DNA of 64,000 nucleotides from Caenorhabditis elegans (Eukaryota > Nematoda > Chromadorea > Rhabditida > Rhabditidae). Position 1 is the stretch's first letter. Each line of letters starts with the position of its first letter. The DNA lies in assembly GCF_000002985.6 (NCBI RefSeq), contig NC_003279.8, forward strand, positions 2,790,001 to 2,854,000, written 5' to 3'. The notes beneath the pieces are model-generated. The model was not told the origin of the DNA. It saw only the letters and a list, made by a program, of their open reading frames with translations, and did not search any database. The position numbers were made by a program, and so were the translations under genes. Below are positions 9,845 through 21,800 of this stretch, piece after piece.

Positions 9845-12821
9845 TTTGTTTTGTTTGAATTGCCTTTGTTATATCGGTAAAATTGCAAAATAAATTGTTT
9901 TTCTTTCTCCAGAATCAATAACGAGATTCTACATGAGATAAGAAAGTGTTGGCAATGTTTAAAAAAAATAAAAGTTTCACGTAAAAATTGTGATTTTAAA
10001 GAAATTTTGGCCCTAATAAACAGGTTTAGGCGAACGTGTGTGCCTACCGTCTGGTACTTTGACATCAGGTCTAGGCACAAGGTAGGCAGGTACATCTGCG
10101 TCTACAAAAGGAAGGTTTACTGTAAAAAATAGTAAGCACGTGTAACTGCCGACTGCCCTGACTCTTGCCGTATGTGTAGGCACACTGAAGGCAGGTTCAG
10201 GGGTACAAGCCTACTTTTTGGACCTGCCTACCGTTTTGGGTTCTGGCTTTCGCAAGGCAGGCGCCTTCAAATTTCATCAAAAATCTTTCAGACAAAAAAG
10301 AATTTAATGAAATAAATTAACTTTTTCGCCTGCCTCAATACTACCTGCCTACCGCCTTTTTTCTGCATTTTGGTACATTGATTGTAGGTCACCTTGAAGG
10401 CAAGTAGAGGCCTAGGTGCCTACAAATTTCGTACCACAAGATATTTTATCTATTCTGAAGTTCAAACTTTTTTTAAATCACAATATTTTCTCACATGGCA
10501 AAATTTTTTGAAAAAAGATACGTTCACCTTGTAGGTACCTAAGTAGTCAACTATTATGCCTATCCTAAAACCTTCTTACCGCACCTCGCATCACCCGTAT
10601 CCCGGTAATACCATGACGCTGCTGCCCTTTTCACCTGCCAGACAGACCTCTCTTCATTCCGAAACGTTTCGAAACATAACATTTTGTACGTAATAACCAT
10701 GCCATTCATAATTATGTGTACTCACAAAAAAGGAGTCTACTTGACCTCCCTCCTATATGTATCACTTTCCGATTTCCATTTGAATGATTCAGCAGCCAAT
10801 TTGGGATGAGGTGAAAAGAAGAAGAAAACAAACATGGGTCGCCTCTTCATACACTTTTCGAATTTTTAAGGTTAGAGAGGGAGAGAGGGCAAAGACACGC
10901 AGAGAAAATAAAAGTCTTATCAGTATGATGCACACAGGCATATATGGTCTGTGTATGCTTCTCCACTTTTACTCTCCGGAACCTCTTCACTGCTGTCTCC
11001 TTTTACACAGAGATCTGACTCATAAACACAGTTCCTTTCCTGTCATCTGATCTTGTTACTTTCTATGGTGGAAGAGTTTTTCTTTGAATTTCTAGGCCAG
11101 ATTGTTGCCACCGTAGCCTAGAAAAAAAAATGGTGGCCGAGTTTTCTATTTTGCGCGGGCACGCTTATTGGTGGAGCATAAAATAGTAGCACAACTTTTT
11201 TTAAATTAAAAAAAAACATTAGAACTGTTTTAAATAAATCAACTAAATTATCGAAAAAAATACTAATGGTGTCGAATTACCGGTTAAGAAATTTACTTGG
11301 TATAGTTACATCACATGGTGGAAGAGTTTTTAAATTTCTAGGCCATGAGTTCCTAGGTTAAATATTCAAATATATTCATGTTTGTTTCCGTAGCCGAGTT
11401 TTTCAAAAACATTGTATTTTTGTCACAGATCTATTTGAAACTCGTCTTCCAAAATTAATAAATTTTTCGGTTTTTTTTGGAGCCTGGCAGAGTGTTCTCC
11501 TTTCCGCGGCCATGGTTTTTAGTGGAGCACATTTGCATTATAGTGATTTACTCCAATTTTTTGACTTAATTTTGAATTTGTAATGCAAAAAAAAAAAATG
11601 TAAATTGTTTTAAAAATGTAGAAAATGTCTTTCCGGAATCCGGTTTTCAGAATTTTTTTTTAATCCTGAAAATTTTACGCTGTGGTTCCCATGATAGGCA
11701 TATGAGTACGTCCCTACATTATGCCTGCCTGCCTACCTACCTACTAGGCATGTACTTCTGTGCTTAATCAAAGGCTAACTGTAAAATGTAGATTATGAAT
11801 ATTCTGGATTTATATTTTAAAACTTTCTTAAAATTCCTAATTGCCTTCTCATTTCCCCTCAGTTGCCACCTATTTAAAAACAGTTTCCATCTCGTTTTAC
11901 TCATCGTTATCATAACCATTCACCCTCACATTTTCCCTCTCTTTCCCATTTTAATTTCTCTTTCTTTCTGTGTGTGTTTCTAACCCACTCCGGAGTAGTA
12001 GTAGTAAACATGCAAGGCATTTTCCAACATTTTCCTTGTACCCTTCTTAAAAACTGTTCAAATTTATGCGTATGGCATTTGAAAGATCAATAATTGAAAT
12101 TGGGGTTTCAGTTTTTTTTTTTTGAATTTTTTGAGATCCATTTTTCCAGAAAAAAAGTAAATTAAACCGACCTATTTAAATTAATTTTTCAGTCAACTTA
12201 TTTTTGATCCAAAAATTCCAATTTAATCCAAAAAAATTTCCAAAAAAAAATTGTTCATACTAATTTTTGCCAGACCTACATATATTCTATTATAACAAGC
12301 TTATTTAACCTACCGTTTTTGGCCACTGGTTTTATTTTTAATTTTTTAATTTTTTTTTCAAAATCTGAAGAGGTCCTATGGCAAACGCGAACATAATTTT
12401 TAAATTAATACCTTTTTCTAATTTTTACGAAAATCTGGTATTTATTATTTTAGGTTTTACGGCATGTTTCTTCCAAATATGGAAATAATTTTTACAAAAA
12501 AATTTTTTTCAGTACATTAGGATCCAATAAAAGTTTTGTGTGCTTTACTATTTTCGGCGGATATAAAATTTTCAAAAATTCAAAATTAGTAGAATAATTG
12601 TATGTTCGTCTTGGAAATACATTTTTAAAATTACAAAAAAAAGTACTTTTGGGATTTGTGAAAATATTTTTCCTGGAAAAATCTGAAAACTTCACTCAAT
12701 TATTTTTTGAAAAATTGCAATTGTTTTTATATCCGAAGCTAACTCAACTTTATTTTCCTGACAGTTCAAAATTAAATGGCTTTTTATTCTAGTTGCTCTC
12801 TATTTCAGCCGTACCCCAAAA
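9845..12821. other. Intergenic region between divergent phosphatase and itx-1
   Basis: No supported exon. It contains TAGGCAGG-type simple repeats (9720-10430 and 11700-11750) and copies of the GTGGCCGAG dispersed motif near 11110-11160 and 11390. Long AT-rich sequence runs from 12050 to 12800. It presumably includes the itx-1 promoter. A TTTCAG acceptor at 12806-12808, 13 nt before the itx-1 ATG, marks a likely trans-splice site. Confidence 0.7.
10915..10924 (-). promoter_or_regulatory. Extended GATA site ACTGATAAGA
   Basis: The plus strand reads TCTTATCAGT, the exact reverse complement of the extended consensus described for intestinal ELT-2. It lies 1.9 kb upstream of itx-1. ACTGATAA also occurs in itx-1 intron 1 at 13661. 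Confidence 0.4.
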
Positions 12822-15800
12822 ATGTGGCAGTTGCTAGTGCCACTAGCTGTCCTTTTGACAGTTAGTGGGCAGTCAACTGATGAAATATCTCACGAGAGGA
12901 TATTTCTCAAGTACCCGAGTTCTTTCGTCAATTTCACATCCGACAACTGGAAGCTCACAGGTAACTTAAAATGTTCAGAGACCGTGTGTTTTATTTTTGT
13001 AGGCAGGCAGACATTAGGCATGCTCGCCTAAATACGTGACCGTGTACACAAGGTTGAAAAAACATAGTCCTTAGGTGAAGATCCGAGATTCGTAGAACTT
13101 TTTTTTTTTTTAACCTACTTTCCTACATCATGTCTGCCTATCTACATGCCTACATCATGCCCGCCTGCCTTCATGCCTACATGTTGCCCGCCTGCCTATG
13201 TGCCTACATAATGCCCGCCTACCTACATGCCTAGATATTGCCCGCCTACCTACATGCCTAGATATTGCCCGCCTGCCCACATGCCTAGATATTGCCCGCC
13301 TACCTACATGCCTAGATATTGCCCGCCTACCTAGGCGCCTTCATCATGTCTGCCTTTCTACATGCCTACATCATAGTCGCCTGCCTATGTGCTTGCATTA
13401 TGTCCGCCCACCAACCCGCCTACATGTTGCCCGCCTGCCTATGTGCCTGCATCATACCCGCCTACCTACATGCCTAAATTTTGTTCGCCTACCTGTGTGC
13501 CTATATTCTAAACTCTGTGACCTTTGTGTAAACCAGCGCATTTAATTTTGAAACTAGGTTGTAAGTCTGCTTTTTTGTGCGCAGGCCGCCTCGTAGACAT
13601 GCATTTTCAAACAAAATCAATAAATACTTCTCATTCCTAAAATACAGGCCGACTATCTAAACTGATAATAAAAGCATATAGGTCGGTAAGGTGCAAAAGA
13701 GGGCATCTTCTTTATACAAGTGTCAATGTGTATGTGTGTGTGGGCAAATAGAAAGGTGTGAATGTTTGTTCGTGAAAAAGTGTTAAGGATGAATAAATGC
13801 ATCATCAAGATTTTGAAAACGTCTTGGAAAGGGGAGACAATCTGAATTTTGCCCGGAAAGTCAAATTTTATACGGAAACAATTTTGGATAAAAATTAATT
13901 TTTGTTTGCGAGGAGATTCAAATTATATTAGAATAAAATTTAAAACTCCAATTTTCTCAGAAAAAAATTGGTGGAACACAATTATTCCTTTTCCAGAAAC
14001 CGATAACCAACTGATCATCGCTGTGAAATTCCAAGCTTCAAGCCACATTGGACAGATTTTCAGTGTTAGATTTATTAATCCAGATGGTAGTTTAAAGGCA
14101 TTGGTATGTAGATCAAAAGTTTTATACATCTATTAACTTTCAATTTTCAGTTAACCGCTGGAATTGCTGCTGGAATTCTTCAAATAAACCTTTACGATGA
14201 CAAGAACACAAAGATTCTAAATAAGCCGATGGAGAATAGTCCGATTAGTGAGTTTTTTGGCACTTGCAATCATGGCAAATTGCATTTTTGCCGGCCGCAA
14301 AAGATAAAACGGTACTTGTGTATCATTTCCCCTCATTTTAATATTATCCATTAAAAAAAAAACGTGATGTCCATTTTCCATCTTTAGGCTTAGAAATGGT
14401 TATTTCCTAAGCCTAAAAATACAAAAACTCCACACGTTTTTATTTAAAAATTCATTTTTAAAATGAGGGGAAATAATACACAAGTACCGATAAAACTCGG
14501 CCACCAAATTATTTTCGCCGCCGCTTCAAACTAACTTGCAAAATATACAGTCTTGTATCGAAAAAATGAAAAGTTTTTTTTTCCAAAGTTCAATTGTTGT
14601 GTGTTCATGTGTTCAATTTTTTGAAATTCCCTTTAATTTTTTTATTATGAAAATTAGTTTTTCTTGAAAAAGTGTCCTAATTCCCTAAAATGAAGGGTTG
14701 GCGACAATTGCCGTTCTGCAGATTTTTTTTTGGCAAATCGGCAGATTGCCGGTTTGCCGATTTGCCGGAAAGAATTACCTTTCAAAATAGATGTAAGAAC
14801 ATTCATAAGATTGTCGAACATTTCCGGCAATTTCAGAAAGTCGAGAATTTGCCGGTTTGCCAATTTGCCGATTTGCCGGAAAAATTGTTTCCCACCCACC
14901 CCTGCACTGTATATCTAAACAAATATACATTTTCCAGACGTCCACGAGCACAGTCTTGCTGTGGGACTAAACACAACGGCTCGAAATCTTTGGTACAAGC
15001 TGGGCGCCGACAACGACCTGAACTGCGAGATCAATCAAGCAATCGATATCTCGAATACCGAAGTGACGGTGACAATCGGTGGAGGAAGTCAGTCAATGAT
15101 CGGGTGTGTCTCTATTGTAGCTGTTTCCGCTGGAGAGAGCTCTCCAGTGTCCCAAGGAACTCCGATCGCTTATCAGGATATTGATGAGTGCCCGAAAGCG
15201 GATGCCTGCACAACGAAGGATTGTAATACGGTGAGCAATATTTTGAATTGGCACGCAGTCAAGATCAAGAGCTGGCCAATCAGTAAGCTGGGGGTCATGC
15301 ACAAACTTATAAATACATTTTAGGGTCGCTGCATCCAACTTGAAGTTCCCACCTGTGACTGCTACGGTACAGAGATGGCCGGCCCGAATTGTCGACTGCG
15401 TGAGTTTTTATTTACCCCTAAAAACTCCAGTTTTTTTTAACTCAAAGTTTTCAGCTGCTCCAACCATCCAACTCCGCAACAATGATGAAAACGAGGAATC
15501 ATCTGCGTATCTTCGCTACAAGCCGTGGGAGATGGACTCCCATTTCAGCCGTCTTTCCATGGATTTCAGATTTTCGGATTCTGACGCAAAGGAGGGAATT
15601 CTGGTGTACGGAGAGACAAGTCAGGGGAAAATTTTCAAGATTTATGTGGTCGGTACCAAGGGAAAAGTGATGCTTGACACGACTAATGTAGCGGATTTCG
15701 AGTTGAGAGAGGACCATTCAATGTGAGTTTTTTTTCCAAGCGCTTACTTGGATTTAAGTTAAATTTAAGTTCAACAGAAAAAAAGGTTTCCCCCTTCAGA

Positions 15801-18800
15801 TTCCATAGTATCATCGTCAAAATCGTGGACGGAATATTCAATATGCTCGTGGACGATAATGTCCACCGACGGGCATTCAATGAAAGTGATGCTCTGGTTT
15901 TTGATACAATTCAATTTGGAGCACCTATTCCGACGGATGTTTCTGAAGTCGGGGTCACTGCGTGTGTCAAGAATGTCTATGTCGATCATGTTGATATTAT
16001 TGAACTGGCGGTTTTGACGAATGATTCGAGGGTAAGGTTACTGTGGGTTACTGTAAATTACTGTAGGTTACTGCAGGTTACTGTATGTTACTGTAGGTTA
16101 CTGTAGGTTACTGTAACAGTGTTACTATAGTTTGCTGATTACTACAGCATCATGATGGATTTTTTGGTTTTGGTTACTGTAGATTCAGTGTGCCTAGTTA
16201 GTAACGTAAATTCCAAGTTACTGTAGGATAATTATAGATCAAGTTACTGTAGGGTCACGGTGCTTTGGTAGGTGACTCTAGGATTTTAAACTAAAAGATA
16301 ATAGTCGTCTTACTGTACCTTTAGCTGGCTAGATTACTGTAGTTGTGTTTGGTTGAGTTATAATACTTTCGGTACTGTACATTGAATTAATATGCTACTA
16401 GGGTCACTGCTCCGGTTACTGTAGGCTTATGGTACTTAGTAAGAAATTAGGCTTGTGGTGGCTGGGTTACTGTAGATGGCTTGTTGCATACTGACTAAAT
16501 GGGTTACTGTATGCAGTTTTTATGGTTACTGTAATACAACATTTCAGATTATTTTAGTACTATTTTCGAGACTCAGTTCAGGGTCGTAACTAATTGGGTA
16601 CAGTAAAGCTATTTGGCTACAGAGTACTGTAAGATAATTATCAACGAATTTATATAATTACTGTGAAAACTGAATAAATAGATTACGGTAGCACCACATT
16701 CTTCAAAAGTTACGTGAAACACTAGGCAAAATGCTGTGGACTTCTCGAGTTTCAAAGTGTAATTTGTAACTAGCTGGCACCACCATTTTTTAGACGACTG
16801 CTTCAAGAGTCCGGTCTTGCAACAACGAGGATCTCACAGAATTCCAAGGGCCATCTCTATTCTCTGCTGATCCTCTCGCGGAAATTTTAGTCGAAGATCC
16901 CAGTGATATTAAATCAGAGTTTGGTGAGAGTGTGATTGGAGCTGATATGTTCCCGGTGCCAAGTAACAAAAGTTAGTTTTTTTCATAATATTCCAATAAA
17001 GCTATAAACGTTCTCAGAACCCAAAACACAGCCTCTCAGCAGCTGTGAGAAGGCGAATGCATATATGTGCCAGAACGGAGCCGGTTGCAAGAAGGAGAGC
17101 GAGACGGAGTTTACTTGCTTCTGCAAAGAGGGATATATCGGGAAGTTTTGCCAATTCAGTAAGTCTTGAGGGTTTTGCTGACCTATTAATGCGATAATGT
17201 TTCCAGCAACAATCCCTCGATCCTGTGCAGAAGCCTACGACTTCTTGAAGCTTCCGAATGGTGCCACATGGGTTGATGTGGATGGGAATAGAAAGTTGGA
17301 TCCTTCCGTGACAATGTGCACTGACGGGCAGTAAGTTTTTCATTGTGGCCTAGATGAAAAGCTATGACGTCACTTCTATTTTTGAGCGGGATCTGGTCCA
17401 GATTTTGATATGAAATAGACAAGCTCGGCCCTTCAAAAAAGACGATGGTCGAGTTTTCCACGGCCAGCTTAGGATTTCTAAGTCATTTGGAGCGTTCTTC
17501 ATTACTGGCATACTATTCATAACGTCACTTGTTGGCCGATACTAAGAATCAGAAACTTGTGACGTCACTCCTCTTCCACGGCCGTACTGAATGAAGAGCT
17601 CACAAATTTAAATTTCAGAACTGAAATCCCGCATGACATGAAGCCCGGCTATGTGGTCCGAGATACCACTTACCAAAATCATTCGCTCTTTGTTCTTAGC
17701 TACAGAGATTTTAACGTAAGTGATGGTATAGTCAACTACAGTACTCCTAGCGTACTGTAGAGGGTACTGTAGGCGTACTGTAGTTTCATACAAAATCATT
17801 ACTGTAGTACTGTAGTACTGTACTAGATACTGTTAGATTATGTTGGAAGTGTACTGTAAGATTCTATTGAAATTTTACTGTAAAATTAAGCTTACTGTAA
17901 GGTTACTGTACTGTTGGGTTACTGTAGTTTCAAAAAAAGGGTCTCGAGCTTCTAAAAAGATTTTGGTTTGAGGTACTGTAGTGGTACTGTAAGGGTACTG
18001 TAGGGTTACTGTAGGAGTACTGTAGGGTTACTGCAGGATTACTGTAGCTTTAGAAAAATTTAGTTTTGAGCTTCTAAAACGATTTTGGCTTCAGGTGGTA
18101 CCGTAGGGGTACCGTAGGTGTACGTTTACTGTATGATTGCTGTAGATTTAGAAAATTTTGGTTTTAGGATTTTGATAATGTAGGAGTGCTGTAGGGTTAC
18201 TATAGGTTTAGAGAACAGATCTCAAACTACAAACTATACTTTCAGTCTTGGCAACTTGCCAAATATATCAAAAACTCGGGAAGTTGCTCTCAAACCGTTA
18301 ATTATCGTTGCAATAAGGCTCCGCTGAGATTCAAAGAAGGAAAAACGTGGTTCAAAAGTGTCTCCAACGCGACGGAGAAGATCAAGCAAATTGGAATGCT
18401 GCCGAACTCTTGCCCATGTCTGGATCGCGGATGTCAATCTGGAGGTACGTTTTTTGAATTTTCAGAATGAAAATTTTAAGGAAATCTCCCTATTAAGGAG
18501 TTTACACAAGGTTCGGACACTTTGCCAAAAACGGAGAAATATTGAAAGTAAATCGTAAGGGAAATCTGAACACTGGGGCTGCATGAAAAATTTATTTTTT
18601 TTGTTTGGGCATGGGGCATTAACTGAGAGAACAGTGAGAATTCTAAAAATCCATTCCAGAAAAGTGCAACTGTGACTCTGGAGCCATTTCGGAGGACATC
18701 GGAGAGCTCACTGGCAGGTATTCGGGAATTTGTGAAGTGGTCACACTTTTTGACGAGGCTGATGTTCGGGCAGAGATGACGATTTCAGAGCTGAAATGTT

Positions 18801-21800
18801 CAGGATATGGTTTGTTGGATTTTCAGATTTTCAGGTCTCAGGGAGACGAAAAACTTTAATTTTCAGAAAATGAGAAGCCCATCAGGTTCACTGAAAGGAC
18901 GGAGCTTAAGGTGAGGATTTAAGGTACTACTGAGTGAGTACTCACTCTCCCAATAATTTCAGATCTCCGACTGGACTGGAGAATCCATAGATCTTCAATT
19001 CCGAACAACAGAAACCCCTGCCTCCCTGGTGACCGTCCAAGGAAACTATGGTGAAAAGATCATAAGTGTATCACTGACGGACGGGCACACAGTTCAAATT
19101 AGCAATTTCGAAGCTCTCAAGATTATCGAGTCCCAGACAAAGTAAGATTAGATCTGAGATACAATTACCAGTCAGATGAATTTTCAGACTAAACGACAGT
19201 AACTGGCATCACGTGCTCATTGAGCTTGCGGACGGTGAAATCCGGGTTACCGTAGACGCCACACATGTGCTGATGACTATTGGGGATAATGCGGTTTTGG
19301 AGGGAAGTGTGGTGCTCGGTGGAGAAGGAGAGTAAGTTGAAGTATTGAAACATGGTGCATCGATTGGTCGCACCTTTTGTGCACTTTAACTGATTCACAC
19401 GCAGCTTTTCGCACAGGCGGCTTTTCGGGTAAATCGGCAAACTGTCGGAATTGAAAATTTCCGGCAAATTGGCAAATTGCCGTAATTGAACACTTCCGGC
19501 AAATTGGCAACTTGTAGGAATTGAAAATTCCCGGCAAATCGGCAAATTGCCGGAATTGAAATTTCCAGCGAATCGGCAACTTGTAGGAATTGAAAATTTC
19601 CGGCAAATCGGCAAATTGTCGGAATTGAAATTTTCCGGCGAATCGGCAAATTGCCGGAATTGAAATTTTCCGGCAAATCGGCAAACCGTTAAACTGCCGA
19701 TTTGCTGAATTTGCCGAATTTTCCGGAAAAACGGCAAATTGTGGTTTGCACTTTCTTTTTGGAAATTTCAAAATTGATATTTTAATGCGCAAAATTGTAC
19801 GCATCCTATAAATGTTCCTACATCTATTTTGAAAAGTAAGCAAATTCTATGAAAATATCTTTTTTAAAAAACGGGAAAATTTTTAAAATAAACACAGTTT
19901 TAAGTGGTTTCGTCTTATAGAAAATCCTCTAAATTCTTCCGGAAAATTGATATCCGGCAAACGGCAAATCGGCAACTTGCCGAACATGAAACTTTTTTGC
20001 CGATTTGCCGAATTTGTAGACAAAAAAATTGGCCGAATGGCACTTGCCGGCTTCCCCTAAATAGAACATATGTAAATAATTATACATCATCGCGAGCCTT
20101 GTTCACTGTCGGCTTAAATTTTCACAAAAACTTTTATTTTTATTTTTTTCATTTTCAGCGGACTTATCGGCTGCGTTCGGAATGTGCTGATTAATGACGA
20201 GCCTGTGAACCTTCAGGAAATCGTGAAAACTTCTGAGAAAACAGGTTTTTGCAGAAGTTCAGTACGGCAACTTGACGGTTTTTTTTAGGAATCACCGAAA
20301 CTTGCGACACCCGATGCACTGCGGACTTTTGTCAAAACGGTGCAAAATGCTACGAAGATTTTGTGTCAGGAATGCCATTCTGTCAGTGTGCCTTCCCGGA
20401 TGTACATTCCGGTGTGAACTGTGAGATCGATATAAACACGAATTCGTCAGTCAGCTTCCATGGTGGATATCTAAAGTTCGACGATGTGAAGAATGTGCTG
20501 AATGCTCCGATTTACTTCAGTTTTAGGACGGATAGAACTCACGCGTTGTTGTTCTTTGCACACGATCAGAATAACAATTTCTTACAGGTACGATTTTATG
20601 TTTAGGTCCGAATCGGGGGGGGGGGGGGGGGGACAAACGACTTTTCCGACAAATTGGCAAACCGACAAATTGCCGGAATTGAAATTTCCTGTAAATCGGC
20701 GAATAGCCGGAATTGAAAATTTACGGAAAATGAGCAAATTGCTGGAATCGAAATTCCCGGAATTGAAATTTCCGGCAAAGCGGCAAATTGCCAGAGTTAA
20801 AAATTCTCGTCATATGGGCAAACCGGCAAAGTTCTAATTTGCCGAACGCCAATTGCCGCCCATCCCTGGACCAAATCCTTCAATATCTAAAGTTTTAAAA
20901 TTGAATTGGTAGAATAAACTATGTTTTCTGGGCCCGTTTTTTGTCGGCTGCACATTTTCTTATCCACTTCCAGGTTCACCTTTCCGAAGAAGTGAATGTA
21001 ACCCTGACGCTCAACAATTTGGACATTGTCTCTCAATGCACCGTCCGTGCTCAACCTGGCACAGAATACGGAGATATGAGGTGGATTCAAGTTGCAATTA
21101 CTCATGACTCGAAATCTTCTCAGCTGCAAGTTGACGACGCTGCGTGCACTATTAGAACGGTAGGTCGAAACTGTCCTGGGTGTAGGCAGGCATATCTGCG
21201 CCTACCTACATTCCTTGAATTCTCATAATCCAATTTTCAGTCCCGAGTGCTGTCCGAAATACCAATTACTCGACTATTGGATGTCTATAATTCAGAATTA
21301 GTTGGAATGCCAGTTGGACTTGCCGCACCGGTTAAGCCTAATCCTTACACTTTTACTTTTATCGGAAACGTGAATACAGGAGAGAAGACTAATGGTAAAC
21401 GTTTACTGTTTTCCGACTGTCTACCCAGGCGTAGGTCGCCTAGTATTTTTCTAATGCTCATATTTCCAGATGGCTCTTTCATCTTGGCGCCAAAGTACGA
21501 GTCCCCAATTCCGCGTTTCTATGGATGTATCCGAGGATTTCAGATTAATCGAGAAATGATCGATATGAGGGAGAAAACGGAACACTTGGCGACAAGTGAG
21601 ATGTATGAAGCATATGGGCCAGGTAAACCAGCATGCCTACGTGCCTACCTACGGCAGAGATTATGAATTTCAGCGCTGGTAAAAGTCGGCTGCGAAGTTG
21701 GCTGCTCTTCAATCACCTGCTTAAACGGGGGTCATTGCTCTGTTGCCTGGGCTAACACGGATCCATCAGCTGCTACAACGACTTGTGACTGCTCCCGTAC

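Noticed and set aside
13198-13545. 115-codon open frame with a nine-residue repeat in itx-1 intron 1
   Set aside because: It is the translation of a 27-bp minisatellite; the repeat length being a multiple of three keeps the frame open.
19189-19843. 182-188-codon minus-strand open frames
   Set aside because: They cover the CGGCAA element in itx-1 intron 16 and translate palindromic repeats (FRQFADLPEIF-like peptides).
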